Source of the DNA: Nipponacmea schrenckii
Taxonomy: Eukaryota; Mollusca; Gastropoda; Lottiidae
Direction: 5' to 3'
Assembly (NCBI GenBank): GCA_030562195.1
Contig: CM060202.1
Coordinates: 19,640,317-19,704,316 of the forward strand
Length of the DNA stretch: 64,000 nt
Position 1 is the stretch's first letter; every line of letters starts with the position of its first letter. The position numbers were made by a program, and so were the translations under genes. Of the stretch, positions 1 through 10,393 are shown piece after piece. Under the pieces are notes generated by a model that was not told where the DNA came from, made no database searches, and saw only the letters and a list, made by a program, of their open reading frames with translations.

Positions 1-8
1 CTACCTAT

Positions 9-836
9 GTGAAATATTTGCCCGATACTGCCCCTTCACAGAATACTGGTGGTACACTTACAGAAAATGCTGAGTGCCACAGTTCTGATGTTTTGTCGAC
101 GCTTTTTGGGAGTGCAGTGAACGATAACGCACAGAAAGTTGGTCTGATTTTGGACAAGTCTCAGTCTGATATCCTTTCGAAATCTTGGAGGTGCCAAAAT
201 CCTGATCGTCTTACCGCATATAAAGACGATTATCGCAACTGTTTTCCGGTTCATGAAATCTCAGAGCAGTTTTTGAACGTCCCTAGTTTAGATGACATCT
301 GAATAATGACAAGATGACTAGTGATCAAGCGATTGAGTCCAATAAAGATATGTATGACATATCAACCAAGGCACTTGAGCAAGTTGGGAGATCAGGCGCT
401 TTTCATCACATGATAAGACGGAAAGCCACTGCGGCAGATACTGGTCTCACCGATATCAAGGAGTTTCAATCGAAGTTGATATACCTGCCCTTAACTTCGA
501 ATGGAGTTTTTGGGTCGTTTTTTGGAGGACACTCTTAAGGTCAGAAAATCACAGAAGGAGCAGATCAAGGACTTGCTCCCGGAATTTGTTGATAAAGGTT
601 CAAATTTTCAAAATCTGAAGAGAAAATCGAACGTATTCCCTGAGAAGTCATATGATTTCAACAACTTTAAAAAGCCAAAAATGGTTCAGAATTTTCCCAG
701 GAACAGACCCTACTATAATCAGAGTTGGGAGAAGCCTACTATCAATCCTAGACCTTATAGATATTACGATAAGGGTGAAGTCAAGTCCAGTCAGGGTTTT
801 CGGATCCCTAAAAAGCAAGAGTACCAACGTAAATGA
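9..836 (+). pseudogene. DIRS gag-like region, frameshifted
   Basis: Three overlapping reading frames (9-302, 314-538, 501-836) together give a gag-like protein. The first ends in a region reading LTAYKDDYRNCFPV followed by a leucine/valine-rich turn, which resembles DIRS ORF1 proteins. The last piece is rich in Tyr, Asn, Arg and Pro (RPYYNQSWEKP), like the basic tail before the DIRS RT. Frame changes near 302-314 and 501-538 mean it is not translatable as one protein. The start of the element lies outside the window. Confidence 0.55.
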
Positions 837-1487
837 CAATTCGGTCTGTATGTCAGATACCTGTAGGGGGTCGTTTAAGATATTTCATAAAGAAATGGGC
901 CAAAACGAGAGGGTTACAAGCTGGAACTGCTCACGCCACCTCCAAACACGGGTATACGACAGACAACCATAGCATCACACCATGTAAATATTTTAAACGC
1001 AGAAATTGCTACGTTATTAGGAAAGAACGCTATAGAACCAGTTCCGATGGGAGAAATCCATCAAGGTTTTTACAGCACCTTCTTTCTCATTCCAAAGAAG
1101 TCGTCCTACAAGCTGAGACCAGTAATCAATTTAAAACCCTTAAATCAATTCCTTCTAAAGAAACACTTCAAGATGGATACCATTTCCAAAGTCATCAATC
1201 TAGTGCGTCCAGAAGATTGGGCAATAACTCTCGACTTATCGGATGTATATTTTCACATTCCCCTGTTTCAAAAGCATCGCAAGTACTTTCGTGTTTGCAC
1301 CAAAGGAAGGTGTTATCAGTGGAAAGTTCTCTGCTTCGGACCGACCGTCGTTTTTACCAAAGTCATGTCCGCCATCTCTGCGTACCTAAGAACACACAAT
1401 CTGAGAGTAGCAGTATACCTCGACGACTGGTTGCTACTAAATCAGAACAAAGTTGCCTTAAAGAGGCCCAGGCTTGATTTTTACTAG
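833..1487 (+). pseudogene. DIRS reverse transcriptase fragment
   Basis: The N-terminal part lies in one frame (833 onward) and the catalytic part in another (1047-1487), so at least one frameshift separates them. The catalytic part shows fingers/palm motifs: FFLIPKKSS, LRPVINLKPLN, ITLDLSDVYFHIPL and the catalytic YLDDWLLL. These are distinctive of DIRS RT rather than LTR or LINE RT. The frame ends at 1487, before the thumb and RNase H, so it is a truncated, inactive copy. Confidence 0.75.
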
Positions 1488-1559
1488 ATGAGTTTCTTTT
1501 AATGCCAAATAGAATGGATGTAAACTTAATACGTTTCTTGATTGAAATACACCTCGAAC

Positions 1560-2208
1560 GATAAGGTTGTCAACCCCCTCAAGAATAATATCTATTCAAG
1601 TATTGCGACAGGACAAATCAAAAATATCAAACCAGTGTTACAAATATCATGATTTCGGATGGGCATGATTACGTATACCCTCCATAAATAATAATTCAAG
1701 ATACAGAGGTCATCTCATGATAAACTTGTTCTCTTTATCTAGGATCAAAAGACAATGAAAACAAGACACCAGTTATTGTTCTTTGTATTTTGTGGCTATT
1801 TTGGTTGTTTATGGAATAGTAATTTCAATTATTGCTGGTTATTTGTACTCAACAGAGGTATTCAACTCTGACGTTATTTTCGGCCGTGGTATGATTGTCA
1901 TTTTCGGGGTTGATTTTGTTTTTTTATTGATCTTCTCAATACACTTTACTTCATGCATTTATGTTTTGTTGTTTTTGAGCAAGAGTGATTTCAAAGTTTC
2001 TTTTGGATTTATCTTATCGTTTAGAATATAAAACATTTGATTTTTTAGGACTGATCCAATCAACTACCACCTGTATATAAGTCGTAACAACTGATTAAAT
2101 GCTCATCATTCGACTTTAAGTTGTTATTTATGTATATATATATATATACGTGTATATAAAATATTATGTTACAGTTCATATGAATCAATTCTATCTACAC
2201 ATCACTAG
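1560..2208 (+). pseudogene. Remnant paralogue of the Ig-superfamily receptor (membrane and tail exons)
   Basis: This stretch is a diverged copy of 11960-12991. The membrane exon corresponds to 1743-1857: AG before it and GT after it are kept, and it reads IVISIIAGYLYSTE in one frame. Against its paralogue at 12255-12377 it is 8 nt shorter and frameshifted before the hydrophobic core. The tail exon corresponds to 2175-2208 with the same AG/GT borders, but has lost 22 nt, including the link between the two tyrosine motifs. The flanking introns, including an AT dinucleotide run, align too. No Ig-domain exons remain because DIRS sequence lies immediately upstream. It is evidence of a former tandem Ig-receptor family. 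Confidence 0.75.
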
Positions 2209-2330
2209 GTGAGTGATTAAATGTATTTCTTCAAAAATGATTCTAAAAAGGAGAATTTACTTGTTGATATTGGAATAAATCTTTATTATCAAAAAAGGTC
2301 AATTAAGAAGATCAACTATTTTTTTTTAAA

Positions 2331-2414
2331 GATATTAACAATTTTAAAGTTTAAAATAAACCATTTATTAACGATATTAACAATTTTAAAGTTTAAAATA
2401 AACCATTTTTTAAC
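2331..2414. repeat. 42-bp tandem duplication
   Basis: Two adjacent 42-bp copies (2331-2372 and 2373-2414) starting GATATTAACAATTTTAAAG differ at one visible base. It is a small AT-rich duplication just before a SINE head. Confidence 0.9.
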
Positions 2415-2450
2415 AATATTTATCCCAGCTAACCCTAAATCGTAAACGTA

Positions 2451-2540
2451 GGTCTCTGTGGCCTAGTGGGTTTGGCGTTTGCTCGGCAACTTTAAGGTCC
2501 TGAGTTCGAACCCCAGTTGAAGCTTTTTTTTTTCAATTTT
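2451..2540 (+). repeat. tRNA-derived SINE head
   Basis: A pol III type 2 promoter pair is visible: A box TGGCCTAGTGG (2459-2469) and B box GTTCGAACCC (2504-2513), followed by runs of T. The T-arm and acceptor do not pair well, so it is not a functional tRNA. The same head recurs at about 14735, 15138, 16591 and 17076, preceded here too by an AACCCTAA stretch. Confidence 0.75.
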
Positions 2541-2653
2541 TTTTTCAATGATATGAATATTGGATTTGATAATTTCACAACTAAGTTTTATATAGTGTGT
2601 ACCTTGAACACAAGGCGGTCAAACCTACAGGTTTTATATACTAGGAAAATCAA

Positions 2654-2986
2654 TTGCATCAGGATTTGAACTGGACAGTTATTTGTAAAAATGTTTTAGA
2701 CTCCTATAAGGATTGTAAGAATATAGATATAGATTTACGTGTAAATGACAATATTGTATGGGCTAATATGAAATTGAATAAGATTGGTAAAATAAACAGT
2801 AACTTATGCCCAGTATGCCTTAAGGAGCCAGAGACACTAAGTCACTTGTTTCATGAATGTCTTGACCTGCTGGTAATAAATAATCTCCTTCAAGAAATGT
2901 TAGCAGAAATTTTATGTCGCCCTATAACCTATGGTGATTTACTTATGTTTAAGTTATTTAGTTCTCCTTCAAAATGTAAATCTTAA
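2654..2986 (+). pseudogene. LINE (L1-like) RT C-terminal fragment
   Basis: The 110-residue frame carries the C-terminal zinc-knuckle pattern of L1-like RTs: LNKIGKINSNLCPVC followed by ETLSHLFHEC. Only the last part of ORF2 is present and the sequence then runs into AT-rich DNA and the assembly gap. It is a 5'-truncated dead insertion. Confidence 0.6.
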
Positions 2987-3128
2987 CATTTTAAATTATG
3001 TTATACTATTCTTTCATGTGCTAGGAAATGTATATATTATAGACGAAATCAAATGAGTGATCAACCAAATGCAAATATAGATCTGATATATTTGTTTAAG
3101 ATTATCTAAAAATCTATATTATATAAAG

Positions 3129-3628
3129 NNNNNNNNNNNNNNNNNNNNNNNNNNNNNNNNNNNNNNNNNNNNNNNNNNNNNNNNNNNNNNNNNNNNNNNN
3201 NNNNNNNNNNNNNNNNNNNNNNNNNNNNNNNNNNNNNNNNNNNNNNNNNNNNNNNNNNNNNNNNNNNNNNNNNNNNNNNNNNNNNNNNNNNNNNNNNNNN
3301 NNNNNNNNNNNNNNNNNNNNNNNNNNNNNNNNNNNNNNNNNNNNNNNNNNNNNNNNNNNNNNNNNNNNNNNNNNNNNNNNNNNNNNNNNNNNNNNNNNNN
3401 NNNNNNNNNNNNNNNNNNNNNNNNNNNNNNNNNNNNNNNNNNNNNNNNNNNNNNNNNNNNNNNNNNNNNNNNNNNNNNNNNNNNNNNNNNNNNNNNNNNN
3501 NNNNNNNNNNNNNNNNNNNNNNNNNNNNNNNNNNNNNNNNNNNNNNNNNNNNNNNNNNNNNNNNNNNNNNNNNNNNNNNNNNNNNNNNNNNNNNNNNNNN
3601 NNNNNNNNNNNNNNNNNNNNNNNNNNNN
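3129..3628. other. Assembly gap (500 N)
   Basis: Exactly 500 undetermined bases. It lies between a LINE tail and a DIRS recombinase tail, a place where interspersed repeats could have broken the assembly; the size may be a placeholder. Confidence 0.99.
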
Positions 3629-4199
3629 TAACTACTTTCAGGCGATCTAGTGACCTACAGTCATTAATGATTGGTGAAAACTTTATGAGAATTCAGACTG
3701 ATGGTATTACGTTTTTGAGTACTGGTTTAGCGAAACAAGATAGACCGAATCATTGTGGTGCGAGGATATTCGTACCAGCTTTTCCTCAACGAACTTTTGT
3801 AGATCCAAGGAGGTGCGTATTACAATACTTAAAAGCAACAAAAGATGTTCGTACCAACAATAGCGGTGATTACCAGCCACGGTTATTTCTAAGTTTTTCG
3901 CCACCTCATAAAGCCGTGTCCACACAAACCATCGCAAGATGGCTTGTTCAGGCTATACAGATGGCATATAATGGTGCGGTCCGTACAAACGCACATTCCA
4001 CAAGGCTGTAGGACCGTCTTTTGCTTAGTATAAAGGTGCTTCTATACATTCCATTATGGAAGCAGCTGATTGGAGGAAAACGTATACTTTCATTGATTTC
4101 TATCTCAAAGATGTGAAGGTTAGTGTTCTTGAGCAGGATAGTCAACCCCCGGCGAGTTTTTCCGAGGGTACGTATTTTCCTATTTAAAACACTTGAAAT
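3629..4199 (+). mobile_element. DIRS-like element 3' part: tyrosine recombinase C-terminus
   Basis: The frame 3667-4011 reads the C-terminal half of a tyrosine recombinase: LFLSFSPPHKAVSTQTIARW followed by the catalytic-type HSTR. After a frameshift near 4010 another frame gives ADWRKTYTFIDFY, the region expected to hold the nucleophilic tyrosine. Known family order (RT, RNase H, methyltransferase, recombinase) makes this the 3' end of a DIRS element. The 5' part of this copy would lie in the gap, or it may be the partner of the fragment at 1-1490. Confidence 0.65.
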
Positions 4200-4231
4200 T
4201 TAATATAATCTGTTTTTTATAATATGATATA

Positions 4232-4466
4232 TGTTCTCCGCCAGTATACTATAAGGTCTATAGTTACCGGTTATTATTTGTATTAACATTACATACGCCT
4301 GTGGTATATAATTATTGCCGCGCATGCGCTTCGTTGACTTATCGTCTTCCTCCCGCCATTGTATTTGTTTACTTTTGTATTTTCGTTCAGTTAAGATTAT
4401 AACAATTAATATCATCCCCAGAGTAGTTGTATATCTGCACGAGTGTTGTGTTGGTCTATACTGACG
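4232..4466 (+). repeat. 5' LTR of the gypsy-type element
   Basis: It is directly repeated at 9521-9753. The right border is fixed by the primer-binding site starting at 4467. The left border is set at a TG but is less certain, because the first seven bases differ from the 3' LTR; exact identity begins at 4239. Confidence 0.9.
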
Positions 4467-4482
4467 TGGTGGCTGAATCTGG
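4467..4482 (+). promoter_or_regulatory. Primer-binding site (tRNA primer) of the LTR element
   Basis: TGGTGGCTGAATCTGG directly follows the LTR and is complementary to a tRNA 3' end finishing in CCACCA. The particular tRNA was not identified. Confidence 0.7.
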
Positions 4483-4636
4483 AAACGAACTACCCCGAAC
4501 CAAAGCTGACATTCTTAATTTATAGTATCAAACCAACCAAATTTCCAACAACAAAGGAGCTCGTGCAGGCGATTTCTCAATCGTATCAAACTATTCATCA
4601 CCAAACAGGAAGATATTTTTTCGTTAATTATTTACT

Positions 4637-6598
4637 ATGGCTTCTGCTTCCCGGGCACCAAAACAATGGTCCCTCACCGAAAACGAATCTCTAACTTCAT
4701 ATGAAGCATGGCAAGCCAATCTCCTATACATCCTAGCCCTTGATGACAACTTTGCGCCGTTCTTATCCGACACTGCTACATGGGCAAAGAAAACTGCCAC
4801 CAATCCCAATCGAAGTTTACAAGATGATGGTAATCGCATACCCGAAGCATCACGCAAAACAGCCGCACAGAAACTTCGCTTTCTCGAACTTATGTTAGGA
4901 CAAATAGCAAACTATGCACCCATCATATCAAGAAATACGATCATTCGCAACTCAACCTCATTATCAAGCATTTGGCAAGCTCTTCGACTCCATTATGGTT
5001 TCCAAACTACAGGCGCCCATTTCCTTGACTTTAATGAAATCCGTCAAAAACCAGAAGAAAGACCAGAAACTTTATATCAGAGGCTTATGTCTTTCGTCGA
5101 GGACAATCTACTCCGGAGAGAAAGTAGATTGACACATCATGGAAGCGAGATTACAACAGACGAGGACCTCACTCCTACTTTAGAAAATTTCGTTGTCCTT
5201 ATTTGGTTGAGGCTTATTCATGAGGGTCTTCCCCGTTTGGTCAAACAGAAATATGGTACTGAATTACGTTCCAGAACTTTGTCATCTATCAAACCCGAAA
5301 TATCTCAAGCGCTTGACTCACTCCTTGATGAATTATCCTTCAACGACGAAACCAAAATCATGAGAACCCGTAATACTAGATTTTCCCCCAAACCTCAACC
5401 AGTGATCACCAAGTCCTGTCCCCTATGTAAGCAGGCCGGTCGAAGAGATTGTGAGTCACATTATCTAACTCAATGCCCATACCTACCTGAACGCGACCGT
5501 AAATATATATCTAAGGGTAGACTTGTTGACTGCCAAGAGATAAACAATATGTCAGAAGAAACTGAAACCAGTTATAGAGATGAAACGCCCACGTCACCAC
5601 CATCCTCTCGACTTATCAACAATATTAATACTCTTTCAAGACGTGTTGGTGTTAAACACTCTCCCTTTTTCACAGCATACTACGGGCATCACACAGTCAC
5701 AGTCACACTGGATTCGGGTGCCGAAATCAACATGATACGAACTGCCTTAGCCAAAGCCCTTGGCCTACCTATTACCAAAAGCACACAGACTGCTACTCAA
5801 GCTGATGGTAAAACACCGTTGTCAATCTATGGCGAAACGCATATAAAACTGACTAGAAATTCTTCAAGTTTAATTTTAGATGCACTTATTGTAGATGATC
5901 TTGATGTCGATGTCCTCGCCGGTATACCCTTCTTTGTCAACAATGATATAGCAGTACGACCATCCAGGAACCAAATTCTAATAGGTGACGATACCACAAT
6001 CACCTATAGTGAGAGAAGGCCAACTGTTTCACACACATGTTCAAGAGCTCATATCTTGCGAGCCACAACCACTACTACATTGTGGCCTGGAGACTACATC
6101 GAACTATCTTTACCTTCAGATCTTCAAACATCTGAAAACCAAGTAATGGCACTAGAACCACGTTTGGAAAATTTACCTACCCCAACCCATAAGTATCCAT
6201 GTGGATGGCTCACACCAAAGCTACTTACACCTGTTGGTCGTACTATTAGATTAGCAAACTCCACCGACAACCCTGTTATTTTAAAGAAAAATGATCACAT
6301 CTGTCAAGTGTTGCCTACTTCGGATGAATGTGTACCCAATAATAGTCTCGACGCTAAACCAACACCTACTACGTCAGATCTCACCTACTTGGATAAAATT
6401 ACAGTAGATCCCGATAACATCTTACCTGTTACTCTCAGACAGGAATTTAATAAACTGCATAAAGACTACAGTTCTGTATTCAATCCAGTTATCGGCTGGT
6501 GCCGTCGGACCAATCCAAGCCATTGTCAACATGGGTCCAGTACAACCTCCTCAACGCAAAGGACGCATGCCACAGTACTCAAAGTCCAAACTAGATGA
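4637..6598 (+). CDS. Gag-protease polyprotein of the gypsy-type element
   Basis: A 653-codon open frame starting at ATG 4637. The N-terminal 250 residues are a gag-like helical region. A Cys/His cluster starts at Cys261 (CPLC, then C, H and C by about residue 280). The aspartic protease follows, with catalytic LDSGAE (Asp359) and a later ILIGDD stretch. The frame runs out of phase near 6490, just before the RT, and its last 30 or so residues are out-of-frame read-through. Whether that break is a programmed frameshift or damage cannot be told here, but further breaks downstream favour damage. Confidence 0.85.
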   Translation: MASASRAPKQWSLTENESLTSYEAWQANLLYILALDDNFAPFLSDTATWAKKTATNPNRSLQDDGNRIPEASRKTAAQKLRFLELMLGQIANYAPIISRNTIIRNSTSLSSIWQALRLHYGFQTTGAHFLDFNEIRQKPEERPETLYQRLMSFVEDNLLRRESRLTHHGSEITTDEDLTPTLENFVVLIWLRLIHEGLPRLVKQKYGTELRSRTLSSIKPEISQALDSLLDELSFNDETKIMRTRNTRFSPKPQPVITKSCPLCKQAGRRDCESHYLTQCPYLPERDRKYISKGRLVDCQEINNMSEETETSYRDETPTSPPSSRLINNINTLSRRVGVKHSPFFTAYYGHHTVTVTLDSGAEINMIRTALAKALGLPITKSTQTATQADGKTPLSIYGETHIKLTRNSSSLILDALIVDDLDVDVLAGIPFFVNNDIAVRPSRNQILIGDDTTITYSERRPTVSHTCSRAHILRATTTTTLWPGDYIELSLPSDLQTSENQVMALEPRLENLPTPTHKYPCGWLTPKLLTPVGRTIRLANSTDNPVILKKNDHICQVLPTSDECVPNNSLDAKPTPTTSDLTYLDKITVDPDNILPVTLRQEFNKLHKDYSSVFNPVIGWCRRTNPSHCQHGSSTTSSTQRTHATVLKVQTR

Positions 6599-7900
6599 AC
6601 TTCAATTGAAATTCGATGAATTGGAGAAACTGGGTGTTCTTGGAAACCAGAAGATCTCGGTATAGTAGTAGAGTACTTAAATCCATCATTTCTCATCAAA
6701 AAGCCCGATGGTGGTCATAGACTCGTAACAGCATTTGGTGAGGTCGGTCAATACAGTAAGCCACAACCATCCCTGATGCCTGATGTGCAATCTACTCTCC
6801 AGATTATAGCTCAATGGCAATATATTATCGTCTCTGACCTGACCTAAAGCATTTTACCAAATACCCCTCTCTCACGATTCTTTTAAATATTGTGGAGTAG
6901 CTACGCCATACCGTGGAGTTCGGGTATACACCAGAACAGCAATGGGTATGCCTGGCTCTGAAACTGCACTGGAAGAACTCATGTGTCGCGTATTAGGCGA
7001 CCTCTTACAAGAAGGCATTGTTACGAAGCTTGCTGACGACTTGTATTGCGGTGGAGATACACCCCAACAACTACTTATAAATTGGAAACGAACACTCGAT
7101 GCCTTAGAAAAATGTAATTTACATCTTTTCATCTACTAAAACTACAATTTGTCCTCGGAAAACCACCATATTGGGATGGATTTGGAATATGGGAAAAATT
7201 GCAGCCAGTCCTCACGTCATAGCCACTCTCAGTTCCGTCTCTCGCCCGACTAAAGTCAAAGGATTACGTTCATTTATCGGCGCATATAAAGTACTGGCCC
7301 GTGTATTACCTGAGTGTGCAGCATTCCTTACATCTCTAGAGAAAGCAGCCGCTGGCCAAGACTCAAAGTCACTCATACAGTGGGATGACAGTTTAGAAGA
7401 AGACTTTTTACGAGCTCAAAATCATCTCAAAGCTCACAAAACTATCACCTTACCTCGTTACAACGACAAATTGTGGATTGTCACAGATGGATCTGTAAAA
7501 CAGTCCGGCATAGGCGCCACAATTATATGTCCAACAGGACAATAACATTCAACTTGCCGGATTTTTTAGTGCCAAACTCAAGAAACACCAAATAACGTGG
7601 TTACCCTGCGAAATCGAGGCACTTTCCATAACAGCAGCAATTCGTCACTATTCACCTTACATCATTCAATCAAATCAGCGTGCCACTGTATTGACAGACA
7701 GTAAACCATGCGTTGAGGCCTATCGTAAACTGTGCCGAGGTGAATTTTCAGCCAGTTCCCGAGTTACTACATTCCTGTCTAACGCCAGTCGATATCAAGT
7801 CACCATAAGTCACCTCGCCGGCACAGCCAATATTCCGTCTGACTTTGCCAGTCGAAATGCACCATCTTGTTCCGAACAACTCTGTCAGATATGTTCTTTT
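6599..7900 (+). pseudogene. RT and RNase H region of the gypsy-type element, broken
   Basis: Reverse transcriptase motifs are spread over several frames: [13 protein letters not shown] near 6700, [16 protein letters not shown] at 6936-6985, and the catalytic site reading ADD (7032-7040), where alanine takes the place of the usual aromatic-x. RNase H shows VTDGSVKQSG (Asp codon 7486-7488) and VLTDSKPC after 7691. An in-frame stop near 6845 and frame changes near 6640, 7130 and 7545 inactivate this copy. Confidence 0.75.
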
Positions 7901-8089
7901 ATAAACTCCATTGAGGATTCAACAGTTCGAGCCATATCTGCAGACGACGTGCTAAGTGGAAAAATACGCCTGCCATTTTCATCTAGATCAGCCTGGTTAC
8001 AAATTCAACATGATTGTCCAGATCTGCGACGTACACATGCTCACCTAACTCAAGGCACTAGACCATCTAAAAAAAAACACCGATATCAA

Positions 8090-9414
8090 AGATGTTAAAA
8101 GATACCTTCGATCTGCACAGATTTCTAAAGATGGTCTCCTCGTTGTCCGTAAAGACTAACCACTAGCACCAACAAGAGAATGCATCATAGTCCCGAGACC
8201 TGTACTTCATGGATTACTCACAGCCCTACATCTAAAATTTGGTCACCCGTCAAAACATCAACTTCGGCTGCTATTTCTCAGAAATTTCTCAGCATTAGAT
8301 TTAGACGCTGCCATCGATTTAACGACTACCCAATGTCATACTTGCTCTTCCCTCCAAAAGATACCCCACTCACTCAACACAAGACACAGAACCTCCACCC
8401 AGTACAATTGGAATACGTTTTGCTGCAGACGTAATCAAGCGCTACCGCCAACTTGTACTAATTTTACGTGAAACCGTCACCTCTTATACTACCGCCTGTT
8501 TAATAGAAAATGAACAGAAAACCACCTTACGTTCAGCTCTTTTGCAGTTATGCCTCAGTACCATTCCAGTTGATTGTCAGTACGTCAGTGTCCGTGTTGA
8601 TCCTGCACCTGGATTTACTTCACTACTTAATGATGAATTACTCCACTCTTATAACATTCATTTAGACATTGGACGGACCAAGAATATTAACAAAAATCCC
8701 GTTGCTGAAAAGGCTATATCAGAATTTACAGATGAACTGTTGAAATTTGAGCCCCATTGCACTTCGATGTCTCCATTAGCACTATCTGTCGTGTGTTCTC
8801 GTTTAAATGCCAGGATTAGAAGTCGCGGACTCTCTGCCAGAGAAATGTGGACTCTCCGAGATCAATTTTCCAACGAGCCCATCTCCGTTACCAACCAAGA
8901 GCTTATACAATCTCAACATGACATACGACTTAAAAATCACCCATTTAGTGAAAAATCTAAAGCAAGTGGAAGAGGACCAGCAACCCCTTATTCCCTTCAA
9001 ATTGGTGACATTGTTTATCTAAAAAGTGACCGAAATAAACGCTCAGCTCGTGATAGATATCTTGTGGTGAACAAAAACAATCACTGGTGTGACATTCAAA
9101 AAATGGCCGGGACTCAACTCCGATCTAAACCTTATCATGTCAAAATCAGTGAATGCTTCAAAGTTCCAGCATACGAATTTGAGTCAGAAATTAAACGCCC
9201 TACATTCGACTATTCTTATGATACTAGCGAATCTGAATCTGACAGTGGTGAGCATACAACTGAAAGTACATCACGTCTTCAGAATCCAGATATTCCAGAA
9301 GAACTAATTCTTCCGGCGACACCAGAAGATCCGTTACTTCCCCAACCTGTAGGATTCCGTCGATCGTCTAGACAAAAACAAACGCCGAAATACCTCCAGG
9401 ACTTTGTCACATAA
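8090..9414 (+). pseudogene. Integrase of the gypsy-type element
   Basis: An HLKFGHPSKH...CHTC zinc-binding motif (about 8228-8345, spread over frames) precedes the catalytic core. In the long frame 8542-9414 the second Asp (8599-8601) and the Glu (8707-8709) are spaced exactly as D-x35-E; the first Asp is in another frame near 8430. The C-terminal part is Ser/Glu-rich and ends RRSSRQKQTPKYLQDFV, as in many pol C-termini. The N-terminal zinc finger and first Asp are separated from the rest by frameshifts, so no intact integrase is encoded. Confidence 0.75.
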
Positions 9415-9500
9415 GATTAAAACTTTCTAAAGGTGACTTATGTTTAGAAGTGACGTTGTTTTAATTGTTTTAATTTCTTTTTATTCCTTTAAATCTCTGA

Positions 9501-9520
9501 GAGAGAGATAAAGAGAAAAG
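9501..9520 (+). promoter_or_regulatory. Polypurine tract of the LTR element
   Basis: A run of G and A with a single T directly abuts the 3' LTR start TGGTCA. This is the expected plus-strand primer site and fixes the 3' LTR left border at 9521. Confidence 0.75.
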
Positions 9521-9753
9521 TGGTCACGCCAGTATACTATAAGGTCTATAGTTACCGGTTATTATTTGTATTAACATTACATACGCCTGTGGTATATAAT
9601 TATTGCCGCGCATGCGCTTCGTTGACTTATCGTCTTCCTCCCGCCATTGTATTTGTTTACCTTTGTATTTTCGTTCAGTTAAGATTATAACAATTAATAT
9701 CATCCCAGAGTAGTTGTATATCTGCACGAGTGTTGTGTTGGTCTATACTGACG
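9521..9753 (+). repeat. 3' LTR of the gypsy-type element
   Basis: Direct repeat of 4232-4466, bordered by the polypurine tract on the left. It ends in CTGACG like its partner. The flanking base order after it (CTCTG) has no exact match before the 5' LTR. Confidence 0.9.
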
Positions 9754-9993
9754 CTCTGTTATAGGATAACAGAAGACTGATATAAATATAATGGTTTATT
9801 GTAATGGTAAATGGTGACTAAGTATGGTAGTATCTATACATGTATAGGAAAAATCACAATGAAAACAGGGTTTACCTGTAGAAAATAAAAGTTGATTTTT
9901 TAAATATCGGGGTTTGTTTTGGTTTTTTCTTAAAATTCCCTCTCCTCCACCTTAATAAAGATATACTGCTTTGGAATCTGAACTTATCCATAA

Positions 9994-10332
9994 GTATATT
10001 CCAGACCGGTAAGTATAACGAAGAAAATGAAATTGAAAAATTTGTTTTTCAAGTTTCAATTTTATGACTGAGTTATACTTACCGGTCCTATTTCCCACCA
10101 TCCTCCCCAGAGGAATTTTATTGTCAGTAAGTAGGTAGAAAAGCTTATGTTTTCATGCCTACATGAACTGAAGTATGGTATAGATCAAGGGAAGGGGGGT
10201 AACCCATTAAATCTCTTGATGAGTTTAAGCGAGTTGAGAGAGTTGTACAGGAAGATTATCCAAAAGTATATTCCAGACCGGTAAGTATAACTCAGTCATA
10301 AAATTGAAACTTGAAAAACAAATTTTTCAATT
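9994..10332. repeat. Fold-back MITE-like repeat with exact 57-bp arms
   Basis: 10031-10087 and 10276-10332 are exact reverse complements over 57 bp, separated by 188 bp. The outer sequence GACCGGTAAGTATAAC also occurs in direct orientation at about 10004-10019, just before the left arm, so a second smaller palindrome overlaps it. It sits upstream of the first Ig exon. Family unknown; no transposase is encoded. Confidence 0.85.
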
Positions 10333-10393
10333 ATATGTCATTGCCGTTCATCATAAATATTAATTTTTAACTAATACACTATTCATATTTCAG

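Larger units (their letters stand above)
1..1490 (+). mobile_element. DIRS-like retrotransposon, 5' part, decayed
   Basis: The left edge of the window lies inside a DIRS/Ngaro-type (tyrosine-recombinase) retrotransposon. Gag-like peptides occupy 9-836 and a reverse transcriptase 833-1487, broken over several frames. The RT carries the DIRS-typical stretches DLSDVYFHIPL and YLDDWLLL. The match stops abruptly near 1490, where Ig-receptor paralogue sequence begins, so the RNase H, methyltransferase and recombinase parts are missing here. A recombinase tail at 3629-4200 may belong to the same or another copy. Family assignment is from motif recognition only. Confidence 0.7.
4232..9753 (+). mobile_element. 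Ty3/gypsy-type LTR retrotransposon, full length but frameshifted
   Basis: Both LTRs, a primer-binding site, gag, protease, RT, RNase H, integrase and a polypurine tract occur in the order gag-PR-RT-RH-INT. The two LTRs agree over about 228 bp with one substitution (4373 versus 9661) and one 1-nt indel, apart from a few bases at their outer left edge, so the insertion is recent. Despite this, pol is broken in at least five places. I could not find a clean target-site duplication. It sits between the two Ig-receptor copies. Clade is inferred from domain order and RT style; BEL/Pao is less likely. Confidence 0.85.

Noticed and set aside
2451..2530. A true tRNA gene
   Set aside because: A and B boxes are present but the T-arm and acceptor stem do not pair and the sequence recurs with T-rich tails, so it is a SINE head.
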